Position numbers and translations under genes: made by a program. This document shows positions 11,839 through 25,245 of a DNA stretch of 64,000 nt, in pieces. The notes under the pieces were generated by a model. The model saw nothing but the letters and a program-made list of their open reading frames with translations, was not told the origin of the DNA and did no database searches. Positions within the stretch are counted from its first letter, which is position 1, and each line of letters begins with the position of its first letter. This DNA is from Cryptomeria japonica (lineage: Eukaryota > Streptophyta > Pinopsida > Cupressales > Cupressaceae), in assembly GCF_030272615.1 (NCBI RefSeq), contig NC_081415.1, positions 107,886,406 to 107,950,405 of the forward strand, in the 5' to 3' direction.

Positions 11839-12727
11839 TGTCGACAATAACACTACAGGAAAACTGAGACCGGGGGTGGAGGGGGGGGGTGAATCCATTT
11901 TTACCAAACTTAAACAAATTAACTTCAACTTTAGATCTGATCAGTAACAACAATAGAAAAGATAAACACAACATCAACAACACACATAACACAATTTTTT
12001 GACATGGGAAACCCAGTTAAGGGAAAAACCACGGTGGGAACCTACCCATAATATGATGATACTCTACAGTAGTATACAAAAATATTACAATAGGGAATGC
12101 ACATGAATTCAGGCACACCAGGCCTAGATCTCACTTCTCAAAAAAAACAAAGGGATACAATCCTAGGAAGGCTCATTGGCTTACAAAAATTTGGATTACA
12201 TGAACTGAAGGAATAACATCTCCAAATACCTGATCACAGTTTCAGTTAAGTACATTGTCTAGACAACAACACCTCTCTGCTTTTCTCCACTATTGAAAGA
12301 TCAATTTTGTTGTTTGCACATACAATACTATCACATATCATAGAAACAACCACAAACACACATCTTACATGATTACAACACTTATTTATACAAATCATCA
12401 ACCTTAATCTCAAGGTCAGCTCAACACATAGGACCTAATTACAAAATTACATCACACGATACATAAATCTATATGCGGACCAATACAATGTCAGAAAGGA
12501 CATAGCATGGACCCAAATCAAAACCTCAAACATGAAATACCATCGAATATCATGCTAAGACCATCAATAACACGCAACCATCGGGTTGGCCAAAAAGTCC
12601 TATAACACGAAGAATACTACCAGACCAATAAAATATTCAATAACATGCACCATGATCAACACGAACCACCAAAATTCATAGGACATGATCAAAGAACATC
12701 AACAAGCAATGTGAATTCCTTCACAAT

Positions 12728-13813
12728 TGTAGACACTTAAAAATAATTATTTTAATTATTTTAAATTCCTCACATAATTAATTAATTAATTATGTTAATT
12801 CAAATTCTCCTCAATATTAATTAAATATAATTAATATTGTCACTATAGCATGTGATTCATTTATTTAATAAATCAATCCCTTTTCTTTATTCTTCTAAAA
12901 AATCAAATCGTCACAAATCTTCCTCTTAGCTAATTAATTTCAATTAATTAGTTAACCTACATGATTCCTACAAATCATCTTCTTAATTCATCATTAACCT
13001 AATAAATTCTTCTAGAAACTCACTTAACATTATTCTTCTAATTTTTTATTCCCTCCACTCATTCTCTCTCCTAGTCAAATTATCCTAATATGACCTAACA
13101 TTTCCTCTAATCCCCCTCTTAATGAATCGTTAATGGCTAATTAGCATGATTAGCCACAAAGTCAACTCCTTGCTTTTAAATACTCTTTTCCTGAATGTAA
13201 GATTTTCGAAATCTCACATTCCTCCAAGCATCCCCTCTTCCAAGGAATTTTTAATTCTTTTTTATTCCTCCAATCCCCATGATATCCTTTTTTGGAAAAT
13301 TTTTAATTCCTCCAATGCACCTTGTGGAGTGTGGAGATACAAAATGCCTTTAAGGCATATTTCTTGGTCTCCACACCCTCTCTTGGACCTTGTGTGAGCT
13401 CACAAGTAAATCTTAGCCCTTCATCTCGAACTCATCCTAGCCATCTATTTTCCTCTCCTCTTCCTATAAAATAGGGCTCCATCCCTTTATTCAAACACAT
13501 CTTGAAATCCAGTAAGCTTATGCTGCCCTTTTGAGCCCAGGGAATCATCTTGGCAACTTGATCATCTCATCCTTATCATTTTCCAAATCCATTCCAATTG
13601 TGCATAGGATTGGAGAGCCATCCACATCCAGCAATCAAAGGAGCACCTCAAGTGGAGCATTATCAAGGGGTACCTTCACTTCATCAAGCTCAATCTAAAG
13701 GAGAAGGTAAAATAGCAAGGTGAAATGGTCTTTTCATGATATTTTAGCATTCTGCATGTTTATTTCATTATGTTTTTTATTATTTGACCTTCTAATCTAT
13801 TTTCCCCTCTTCA
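12728..13813 (+). mobile_element. Solo LTR inserted after the segmental duplication
   Basis: A 1086-bp insert beginning TGTAGACAC and ending CCTCTTCA, flanked by ACAAT on both sides (12723-12727, 13814-13818). Copy 2 has the unoccupied site (one ACAAT, 42640-42644) with continuous flanking sequence. TG...CA ends, a 5-bp duplication and no internal region make it a solo LTR left by LTR-LTR recombination. It carries a plus-strand TATA box. The family is not identified; Gypsy-like is a guess. Confidence 0.92.
13465..13473 (+). promoter_or_regulatory. TATA box of the solo LTR
   Basis: TATAAAATA followed by AGGGCTCC lies about two-thirds into the solo LTR, where the U3/R border of a plant LTR is expected. 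It supports plus orientation of the LTR. Transcription would start roughly 25-35 bp further on. Confidence 0.6.
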
Positions 13814-14239
13814 ACAATAACCGAAACAACTCGGATAACAATATAATCATCAACATTTCATCATCAGAGCTCAAGAACACCAACAACAAACTGAAAGATA
13901 TGCTTGTGAGGACACAAATGAACATCCCAAACTCTCACCACAATTCATACAACATAAATAATTAATTTTAAAGAAACACAATCTAGAAACCGTATCTCTA
14001 CAACATAGGACCAATGGAAAAACAAATCACCACATCAGATCACATAACTTGACCTAATCACTTTCCATAACACTGAAACTCATACTGAATCAACTAGAGA
14101 TAAGTATCTCAAAACCCATTAATTTACATCAACACATTTACAACCAAACCAACTCTCTGAAATGAATAAATTCTTTGCAATACAGGAATATGTTGACATC
14201 AATGACAACAACACATTCCAACAACTCTAATATCCAACA

Positions 14240-15084
14240 CCTTATACCCTACACCCTATACCCTAAAACCCTATATCCTACACCTTATTACCTAAACAAT
14301 GTACAAGGGAGGGAGAGGTGATGATCAAGAGAGTTCATAAAGGGAGAGGGGTAAGGGGAGATGGGTGTGATACCTATAGGGGGAGAGAGGGTGAGATATA
14401 TAGAGGAGGATAAAGAGAGGTGGGTAATGAGACATGGATGGAGAGGTAAATAGGTAGACAAGAAGGGAGAGATTATGACCTAGATAGTGGAGAAAGATTA
14501 AGAGAGGGAGAGGTCCTAGAAAATGAAGATAGAGAATAAGAGAGGGAGGGATAATAAGAGAGAATGGGGGGAGATATATATGGGGGTAAATGGGGATGGT
14601 AGATAGAAAGGTTTGAGAGAGAGAGAGAGATGGAATCATAAAAGAGGTATGAAAGAAGGGAGAAACCCAGAGAGAGAGGAGGGTGGGAGAGAGAGGTGAT
14701 GAATTGGACAATGGAGAGAATAAATAAGGGAGAGGAGCTAGACAATGAAGATAGAGAGGGGACAAAGAGGGGGAAATGGAGATGAGACATAAAGGGAAGT
14801 ATCAATATGGGTAGTACCTTAAAGCCTATGTACCCTAAACCCTAAACCTTATATTCTACACCCTATCACCTAAACCATTTACAAGGGAGGGAGAGGTGAT
14901 GACCTAGAGAGTTGAGCAGAGAGAAGAGAAGAAAGAGAATAAAAAAGAGAAATAGAGGGCTAAGAAGGGAGATAAAGAGGTAGAAAAAGAGTGACTAAGA
15001 GACCTAGAGAGGTGAGAGAGATAAGTTCAGAAAGAGAAATATAGTGGTAAGAAGGTAGAAGGAGGTGGTAAGGATGAGGAAGAA
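14240..15084. repeat. GA-rich array with telomere-like heads, left half (copy 1)
   Basis: Purine-rich DNA (GAGAG, GGGAGAG, GGTGGGTAATGAGA) in which a head made of CCCTA-type motifs recurs: 14240-14295 and about 14815-14875, the second holding two exact CCCTAAA units (14833-14846). Each head is followed by ACAAGGGAGGGAGAGGTGATGA and a GA-rich tail, giving a higher-order unit of about 590 bp. Reading frames through it are low-complexity artefacts. The array continues at 26249 after the LTR nest. Confidence 0.75.
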
Positions 15085-15185
15085 TGTAATAACCCACTTA
15101 ACTCAATCCAAAAATCTCAACTTTTTTTTTTTTTGGATTGATTACTTATTCTTAATTGTGTTTGATTCAATCACATACTCAGGTA

Positions 15186-15415
15186 CATCTATCCAAATGA
15201 GATAGACATCTATCCAACCGGTATGGGCATCTAACCATATGGGTTAGGCATCTAACCATACGGGTTAGGCATCTATCCAAATGGGAGTAGGCATCTAACC
15301 ATATGGTTTAGGCATCTAAACATATAGATTAGGCATCTGTCCATATGGGGCAAGAGGTTTCATCTATCCAATCTAGGATAGGAATCTACCCAAATGGGGT
15401 AGGCATCTATTCATA
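15186..15415. repeat. 21-bp minisatellite in LTR A
   Basis: About ten imperfect units of a 20-22 bp motif, AGGCATCTAACCATATGGGTT, alternating with CATCTATCCAAATGGG variants. The same block lies at the same place in LTR B and in both copy-2 LTRs. It is a family-1 LTR hallmark. Confidence 0.85.
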
Positions 15416-18400
15416 AGAATAGGATATGCTTTGGCTAGAGACTTTAGACTCATCGGGACCATCTGAGTCATGAGCCACTCTCTAAAGGCTACACTCCCCT
15501 ACTAGGAGTGCACCGAGGTCACCATCCTTAGGAGTATAAAAAAAATTCCATAAATAATCTTGAGTTCCGCCTCAGAATCCAGCCTAAAGCCTCGAGAAGT
15601 CAAGGGAATCCATGTAGGATTCCTTCTAAGTATGCATTTAATTAATCTTATCTTCCAATTAGCATCATCTGTACCCATTGATTGAGGGGCTTAAGGAGCT
15701 TTGAAAACCTTTAACAATTCACCCTTAACCAAATCCTAATTCCCATCCCTGAATGCCTGAGTACAAGGGACAACTCCATCCCTAGACTGCCTACATAACT
15801 GTTTCGGCACGAGATAAAGGTGTAAAGTATGTAGTTCTAGTTTCTAACTATGGTTTAATGTAAATTGTTTGGTGGGTACGCAACCCTTTCTAGGATCAAT
15901 GTCCCAAACAGTTTCTTTGCGGTTGCTACCCATGATGGTAGCTCTATAGAAAAAAGGCTCAAGATGGCTTTCCTCTTGTGGCCTAAAAGAAACTAAGTCC
16001 TACTTCCTATTAAATACATCACCCTTAATTTGTTATCATCTATTTGAATCATCAAGATAAAATAAATTTCCAAAATTGTAACACACAACCAAACCCTAAT
16101 GGGGTTTTCTAAGGTTTAATTGAGCAGATGTAAATTCATTTAAGATTTATCTTTTTAGATTATCAATCCCATGGGGATTACCCAAAACTTGGATTTTAAC
16201 TTGCAAATGACCCTTATTTCTCCTCGATGATTTAGAGGGACGATGCCACAGGCGCTATTGTTGTAACTTTATTAGTCATTAAGTATAGTAGTTCAACATG
16301 ACAACATTATCCATAAGTGTGACCCAAAGGCACCATAGATATCAAACGTTGCTAAACTCCTTTTGTTTAGTTGTCTTTCTAAGAATCTAACTTTGAATTC
16401 ATGAAACTTAATCTAAGCAATATACTAATACAACTTGAAAAAGAAAACCATTATATACAAGAAATTATCGCTCGAAATAAAAAAAACTAAGGTGTAAATT
16501 TTACATAAGTGAAAGAAACATAGCAAATTAGCTACTTCCGAATAGTATTTTCTTAGAAGTAAAATTATGATAATAATTAAAACTTTGAAACTTCAACTAA
16601 ATACCTAAAGGTACTAATTGCTTGGAAACTATGATACTTTTAAAGATACTTATGAAAAAGATTTGAATTACTCGCAAGATATAATTGTTTTGGAACAAAC
16701 CATTACACTTTAAACATGAATCCTAATACTTGAAAGATACTAATTTGCTTGAAAGAAAATTAAATGATTGGATAGCAAGACTTTGGAAATGATTTTAACA
16801 TCTACTTGTTTGAAAGGAAAAACTATTAATAATAAGCTAAACTAATTCTTCCATATGAAGTAACATAAATTTCATCTACAAATGATATCATTACTTTAAA
16901 TGTGAATCTTAATACTTGAAAGGTACTAAATTGCTTGAAATAAAATTAAAATTATCAAATACTAATACTTTGGAAATGAATTTAATACTCACTTGTTTGA
17001 AGGAAAAACTATTCAACAGTAAGTTTCAAAATAACCACATTATTCTTAATTACTAATTGTTTGAAAAAATAAAGATTAGAAAAGAGACTATACACTTGCT
17101 AATTAACCAAAGTACATAATACTAAGTCCCCTAATAAACAATTCTAATCAATCTACTTCTAGTTGCTTTTGAACTATAACTAACGTTTTTTTCTTCACTT
17201 GAAGTAACATTAACTTTATCCGTGAGTATTTTCTACAAATATTAACCCTTTCAATTTTAAATTCTTAAAAGTGAGCTAATGCTTGCTCCTAAAATTTAAT
17301 TCAATTAAATTTATTATTTAATTCCCTAAGTGATCAAGGGATAGGATTTCTTGTGCCTGATAAGGATATGGATCCAATAATCTAGAATAACAAAATTCTA
17401 CTTTATTTCACCTTCAAAACTAGGTTTCATTACAAACAAAAAATGAGTATTTAATTTGAGAATTGGCCAAATAAATCTAGTTTAATATTCTTATGGAAAA
17501 GGATCTCACTATTTTTTTTGTTTCATTTGCATTTGCTAAAACTATTTTGGTTTTTATGGATTGCAATAATTTGGTTTTTAAATAATCTTTCTTAGCATCT
17601 TAATTAATACTAGTTCAAAATAGATTGGAAATTTTAACTATGCAATTTATCACCAAGTTTAAATATTAAATTGATTCATCTATACTAATTACCTTGCAAT
17701 ATAAATGTAACTTCTCCTTTTACTATTCTTATGTTTCTTTGTAGTTAGAAGGTAAATATTTTTAACTATTAATAGATTTGACTATTCTCAAATGCCTTAT
17801 ATACTCCATATCTTAATTTAATATAACTTTGTGTAAAGAACAATCTAATATTCATAGTTTGAATTAGTTCATATTATTATACCTAAAAAATGGTAGTTAC
17901 GAATCTAAACATATTTACTTGGGAGGTAAATTCAATTATCCTTTACGCTAATTGAAGTACAAAAAGGGTATTTTAGATGTCCAATAAATAAAGAACTTAA
18001 ATATTTGTATTAAATGCCTCCAAGGGAATTTATTTACTATTAAAATTATTTGAGACTAACTAGTGATACTATGAAAAAGAAACCAATGCTTGCAATAATT
18101 TAAATTATCTTAACTTATGCAAAATCTTTCCAAGGGGCATTATCATTTCCCTTTTTCCTTTGTTTCCTTAAATCAACTAATTTGTTTAATAAGAAGATTT
18201 GACTATTATATTTCCACATCCTAAGTAAAACTAAATCAAAGTAATAGATGTCTTAATGTTCGATTATCCATATGACTCTCTTAAGTGTTATTTGATCATT
18301 TGCCTCTTGCAAAATTTATTCATTTAAAACCCAAGGGGAATCTTTTCCCATCATTATGGAGATAATAAACTCTTTAGAGACAAATATTTATTGAAAGAAA

Positions 18401-19887
18401 AGTCCAAATTTAAAACATAGATTTCCATATTAAAACTTAAATAAGAGGAGCATTAACAAGAGTTAGACCCATTATACTTCTCCCTAAGAGATAAATTCCC
18501 ATATCATTTTTTTACCTATCCTTCCCCAATCCTTGCTTTGAAGATTGGTGAAGATCTTCTCCAAATCCTCAAAGTAAAATCGCTGCAAAATTCCTACAAA
18601 ATTTCCTCCTACAACTAACAAAAATTTAAAACTAATATCTTAATAATTCAAGACCTATTTCATTACATAAAACAATAATGATCTCCCCTTTTTCGAAAAT
18701 CTAGTGTTGAATATATAGAAAAAGAGAACCATTTCCCACTACCAAAATAATTAATTAATTCAAAATTTCTTTTTCTCAAAATAATTTCCATGCAAAATTA
18801 TTATTATTGTCATAGTAGGGGTTACATGTGTAATGCCCCGCCAGAAAACCACGAAGGGATAAAACTAAAACACTAGAAATGAGTGCAAATATTTTTTGAT
18901 TTTTAAACTTTAATAAGTATAATGATACATTGAGTTAAGATTAAGTTTAGATTACACAATGTAAGACTTAACTTAACACCTAAAGGGTTTCCCAACTTGG
19001 TTAACATGGTTTACAACTAACTTTTCTCAACATTAATTAATCCAATTAAGGTGATTAATCTTTAAAACATCGATAACATGGTTAATTCATCCAATAGTCT
19101 TAAACATCGATAACATGTTTAAGTTCATTCATTAGGAATATAACCATTACAATACATCTAATATTCAAATGAAACATATGCATTAACATTTAATTTGCAT
19201 TCATACATTGCTTGCATCATAACATAAAAACTACATTGCATTCCATTAAATCACTAAGTTTCAAAACTTAGATAACGTTTACATTACAATTTACATCTTG
19301 CCATGAAGGCATACATATCAAATTAATAACAACTGACCATAAAAGGTCCAAGATATACAAAGAATGATCCTTAATAAATGGGATACAACTGGATAACAAG
19401 ATGCTCGAATCTAAGCACTATTGGAACACCTATGAAGCGAACTTCACAAGAAGGAAAAAACACACTCGATGGAAAGTAGCACTGCCACTCGACCATGTGG
19501 CTCACAAAGAACCACCCCACTGTGCTAGAATATAGAAATAAGATCCACTAGCAATCTAAAGGTATGCACACACACATGGCCAAAATCACAACATCAAAAA
19601 GACTCACATGAAGTAAAAACTCATAGAACATGACTCCGCATCAAAATTCAAGTGAAACCAACAAGACTACACACTAGTGATGATAAGGGAAGAGTGTCAT
19701 CACGTAGCTTGGTATGGCTACCCTGGCAGGCCACCATAGGTCTTGTCCCCATCTTGGGTTATCCTGGTAACCTCTCCCAAACCCTCGACCCCATCCAAGT
19801 CTCATGTGGACCCAAAAAATCATTTGGTGAAGACAAAGTTGTTGGTTTGTTATTCTAGGATTATGACTATCTCCTCCATTTCCATCG

Positions 19888-22800
19888 TGTAATAACCCAC
19901 TTAACTTAATCCAAAAACTCAACTAATTTTTTTTTTAAAAAATATATAAAAATATTGATTTCTTATTATTACTTATTCTTATTCTTTTTTTTTTTTTTCA
20001 ATCACTTACTCAGGTACATCTATCCAAACGAGATAGGCATCCATCCAATCGTGATGGGAATCTAACCATACGGGCTAGGTATCTATCCATACGGAACTAG
20101 GCATCTAACCATACAGGTTAGGCATCTGTCCATAAGGGATAGGAGGTTTCATCTATCCAATCTGGGATAGGCATCTACCCAAACGGGGTAGGCATCTATT
20201 CATAAGAATAGGATATGCTCTGGCCAGAGACTTTAGACTCATCGAGACCATCTGGGTCCTGAGCCACTCTCTAAAGAATACACTCCCCTACTAGGAGTGC
20301 ACCGAGGTCGCCGTCCTTAGGAGTATTAAAATAATTACATAAACAAGCTTGAGTTTCACCTCAGAATTCAGCCTAAAGCCTCAGGATGTCAAGCGAATCC
20401 ATACGGGATTCCTTCTGAGTATGCATTGAATTAATTTTAACCTTTCAATTAGTATCTGCACCATTTGATTAAAATACCAAGGAGCTTCAAGAACTAACTA
20501 CTCACCCATAACCAAATCCTAATCCCCATCATCGAACGCCTGAGTACAAGGGACAACTTCATCCCTAGACTACCTACATACCCATTTCGGCATGGTATCA
20601 AGGCATAAAGTATGTAGTTCTGGTTTTTAACTATGGTTTAATGTAAACTATTTGGTGGGTACACAACCCTTTCTAGGGTCAATGTCCCAGATAGTTTCTC
20701 TACGGTTGTTACCCACAATGGTAGCTCTATAGAAAAAAGGCTTAAGGTGGTCTTCTACTTGTGTCCTAAAACAACTAAGTCCTATTTTCTATTAAATATG
20801 TCACCCTTATTTCGTTATCATCCGTTGAAATCATCAAGATAAAATAAATTTTCAAGATCTTCACACACATCCAAACCCTAATGGGGTTATCTAAACTTCA
20901 ACTGATCGGATGTAAATTCATTTAAAAATTAATATTTTTAGATTATCAACCCAAGGGGGATTACCTGCCCCTTGGATTTTAACTTCCAAATGACCCTTAT
21001 TTATCCCCGGTGATTTAGAGGGACGATGCCACAGACGTCATTATTGCAGCTTTATTAGGTGTTAAGTGCAGTAGTTCAACATGATGATATTACCCGTAAG
21101 TATGACCCAGAGGCACCATAGGTACCGAACACTGCTAATTTTTGGGTTTAACTCCTCCTGTTTAGTTATCTAACTAGGAATTTAACTTTGAATTCATGAA
21201 TCTTAAATGAAGCAATATACCAATACAATTATGAAAAAGAACTATTATATACAAGGAATTATCGCTTGAATTTAAAAACAAAGTATGAATTTTATGTAAT
21301 TGAAAGGAACATAAACAAATCGACTACTTGAAAAAGTATTTTCTCTGAAGGAAAGTTATGATAATTAAAAATTTGAAAACTTGAACTAAATACATAAACT
21401 TACTAATTGCTTGGAAACTATGATACTTTCAAAGATAACTTATGAATATGATTTGAATTACTTGCAAGATATAATTGTTTTGGACAAACCATTACACAAT
21501 AAGTATGAATCCTAGTACTGATTTGCTTGAAAGAAAATTAAATGATTGAATAGCAAGAATTTGTAAATGAATTTTAACACCTACTTGTTTGAATTGAAAA
21601 GTACTTAATAGTAATCCCAACTAATTCTTCCATATGAAGTAATACAAATTTCATCTACAAATGATAACACTACTTTAAATGTGAATCCTAATACTTGAAA
21701 GGTACTAAATTGCTTGAAATAAAATTTAAAGTATCAAATAATTATACTTTGGAAATAAATTTAATACTCACTTGTTGAAGGGAAAAGCAAACAACTATTC
21801 AACAATAAGCTTCAAATTAACCACATTATTCTTAGTTACTAATTGTTTGAAAAAAAGATTAGACAAGAGTGTAAACACTTGCTAGTTAACCAAGTAAATA
21901 ATACTAAGTCTCCTAATAAACAATTCTAATCAATAAACTTCAAGTTGCTTTAGAACTAATACCTTTGCAAGATTATAAAGTGATAACTAATTACTCCTTC
22001 CACTTGAAGTAACGTTAACTTTATCGTTGGATACATTCTACAAATAATAACTTTATCAATTTCAAATACTTCGAAAGGAGCTAATGTTTGCTCCTTAAAT
22101 TACCCTCAATTAGAGTTGTTATTTAATTTTCCAACTGATCACGGAATAGGTTTCTTGAAACTCATTTGCTAAAACAATTTCAGTTTTGAATAAACTCTCT
22201 TTGCATCCTAATTAATACTATTGCCATATGAATATTTAACTATGCAATTTACCTCTAAATTTAATGTTAATTAAATTTATCCTTACTAATTACTTGTACT
22301 ATTAAGTGTAACCTTTCCTTTTTACTAGTGTTATGTTTCTTTTAGCTAGAAGGTAAATGTTTTTAATTATTAACAAAAGTGACTATTCTCAATGCCTTAT
22401 ATACTCATATCTTGGAATCTAATAAAGAAACAAATCAAATAATTAGCTTTTCGAATTGAGGAAAAACTTTGTCTAACATTAACTCATATTGCTGAAATAC
22501 CTAAAAGGGTTACTATGAATCTAAACACATTTACTTGATAGGTAAATTCCTTTAACCTTTGATACTTGTACTAATTGAAATATACAAAAGATAGTTTTGA
22601 AATCCAATAATTAAAGAACTTAAATATTTGAAATGTATTGAATGTCTTGAGAGAACCCACTTACTATTAGGATTTAATTATTTAATGAAAAGATCTAAAA
22701 CTATGGAATAAGTGTATCATTGGTGCAATAACATGTTCCTTTGCTTTGTTTTTCCTCAGTCAAACTAATTTGATTAATAAGAAGATTTAACTATCATATC

Positions 22801-25176
22801 TCCATCCTAAGAAGAATTAATTCAAGATGATAGATCTCTTAATGCTCGATTATCTATTGAAATTATCAAGTGGTAATTGACCCTATTGCCTTATGCAATA
22901 TTTATCTTTTCAAAACCCAAGTGACTCTATTCCCATCATTGAGGAGATACTAACTCTTTAGAATTTAAAAACAGTTCAAATTTGCAACTTAATACTCCAT
23001 AATAAAACTCCAATAAGGTATCCATTAATATGGGTTAGAATCTTTTTGCTTAAATTTTCTTTTAATATTTTAATAATCTAATTCCTAAAACTTAGAGATG
23101 ATATTTTAAACATATCTCCATTAATTTTAATAAGGCTAGATTATAAATAGGTCTCATTAATCCCTTTTAAATAGATATCAATAAATAAAGCCATTTTTCA
23201 TTAAATAGCCCTCAATAAATAAATCCATCACTAAATTTGATTAATTTTCAATTATTAAAATTTATAATTATAAATTAATCCTAAATGATTATTTTAATCA
23301 CCAAGTGCATAATTAAATTTCAAAGAACTATAAGTTTATTAATTTTAATCATTCAAAATAACTTTCAATATTCTAAATTTTTTTTAATTTTAAATTAAAA
23401 AAAAAATAAATAAATAAATAAATTTGAACTACTTATTTTAATGATACAAATAAATTTCAATTACCAACTTAGAATATATATAATTTTTCAATTATTTGAA
23501 TAACACATAAAATTTAATTACAAACTCTAAAGTATAATTCAATTTTAATAAAACAATTTCTAACTCAAAATATATATATGTTTTTTTTTAAATAATTGGT
23601 AATTAACTCAAAATCTTTTAATAATATAATAATTTATTTATGTAATCTTAAATAAATGAACTAAAATTAAAAAAAAATAATCTTAAATCTACAAACAAAT
23701 TTGGAACATAAATTTAATATGATTTTAAATAAATTTGATATATATGCTTATATAATATATATTTGAAGGGAAATTTACTAATTTATTAATCAAGGCAAGA
23801 TTTACATCTTTTTTTAATAAAAAAATCATACATGCACAGGGAATAATTTTTATTTTTTTTTAAATCCAAAGAGATGAATATGTTGAGATGAATATGATTC
23901 TAAAAAATATAGAGATGAATTTTTTTTTCTATAATGCACAGAGATGAATGTTTTCTTACAATCCTTATCTAACATACACATAGATGAATATATTTCTTAT
24001 TTTGTTTTCTTTATTCTGATTTTAGATTACTTTGGCAATAGATTTATTTTTGTTCAAGTTATTCTAATATATATATTCCATTCTAAAAAAAATCTTTATT
24101 TCCTACACATAATAAAATAGAATTTTTTTTTTTCTTTTCTTTTTATGGATAGAAAAACAATTTATTACATGTATTTGATTAAATCAATCAACAAAAACTG
24201 AAAAAGATTTCCTTGCAAAAATCTGAAATGGATAAAAGAGATTTCTGTGAAAAAAATAAAATTAAAATATAAACTTTCTTATGTGCAAAATTTTGAAAGA
24301 GACGAGAAGTAGATTTTCTTTGAAAAGAAAAAGCAAGCAATAAATATGCAAGAGGAGAACCTGGATTTGAATGAAGAACCTTGTTGACCTCCTTCAATTC
24401 CTCCTTGAATCTTGGTAATGATCTTCTCCAAAATCCTACAACACATCTACAAAATTTCTCCTACAACTAAAATGGTATTGAAAATAAATTTATAAGAATT
24501 TCAAAACTAATTTATCATCAAAAAAAACATTGAACTCCCCGTTTTCGAAAATTTAGAACTCAATATATAGAAAAGAGAGTCATTTTCCCACTACAAAAGA
24601 AATTAATTGATTTCCATATTCTTTTCCAAAAATAATTTCATGCAAAATGATTAATTGTAATAGTGGGGGTTACGTGCAAAAATTGAATTTGAAATTCTCT
24701 TCTAGAACCTTCTCATTTCCTCCTACAACATGTGCTAAATAGCATATTGAGAAAATAAATAATTTCTAAATTAATTTCATGCAAAAATGATTGTTGTCAT
24801 AGTGGGGGTTACATTTGACCATGCATTCAAAATTCAAATTTGAATTCTCCTCCATTTTATCAAAATGTAGTTTGTAACTCCTTTGTCATAAAGATGCCAT
24901 GAATAGAATTATTCTTGTCATAGAATGATTTTGTAACTCCCATGTCATATATTTGCTAAATATAATATTTATTCTTTAATATTTTAAATGTAAAATTTCT
25001 TTTCTAGAATATTCTTATTTCTCCTATACCATGTGCTCAATTAGGATATTGAGAAAATAAGCAATTTTCAAATAAATTATGATCTCATGTGTGTGTCATC
25101 ACTTAAATTCCTTTTTATTTAAAAAATTCAACCTCATTTCAATTTATCTTTTCTTTCTAACAAACCTATAAAATTA

Positions 25177-25208
<32 letters not shown>

Positions 25209-25245
25209 GCAAGTCATATCGAGGTCCAAAAAGAGGGTTATGACA
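19888..25245. mobile_element. LTR B (family 1, 5.36-kb solo LTR) nested in family 2
   Basis: It starts TGTAATAACCC at 19888 and ends GGGTTATGACA at 25245, with perfect CATCG duplications at 19883-19887 and 25246-25250. It is collinear with LTR A but about 1.1 kb longer, mainly through an AT-rich block near 23040-24160. Its 3' part repeats a module (ATTTCATGCAAAATGATT ... GTGGGGGTTAC) at about 24630-24675 and 24770-24812, and ends in an AAT microsatellite (25178-25208). No coding capacity. Confidence 0.9.
20018..20212. repeat. 21-bp minisatellite in LTR B
   Basis: Imperfect repeats of GGCATCTAACCATACGGGTTA and CATCTATCCA variants, homologous to 15186-15415 but with a different unit number. 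Confidence 0.85.

Larger units (their letters stand above)
11839..14239 (-). repeat. Copia 5' LTR, copy 1, interrupted by a solo LTR
   Basis: On the minus strand the LTR begins TGTTGGATATTAG (14239 downward), runs through TTGTCATTGATGTCAAC, contains the R/U5-type motif ACCGTGG/TTTTTCCC (about 12011-12050) typical of plant Copia LTRs, and ends TGTCGACA next to the primer site. Without the inserted 1086-bp solo LTR and one 5-bp duplication it is 1310 bp, matching the uninterrupted copy at 41788-43094. No matching 3' LTR exists in the window. Confidence 0.85.

Noticed and set aside
13146-13965. Small plus-strand frames within the solo LTR
   Set aside because: LTR DNA is non-coding, and the second frame crosses the LTR end and the target duplication.
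14325-14805. Two overlapping minus-strand frames rich in Ser/Leu/Pro/Tyr
   Set aside because: They lie in the GA-rich array, and the low-complexity sequence differs between copies by repeat length, not by codons.
15085-25245. LTR A and LTR B as the paired LTRs of one element
   Set aside because: Each inner insertion has its own target duplication, the LTRs differ by over 1 kb, and the DNA between them is a split family 2 LTR with no retroelement genes.
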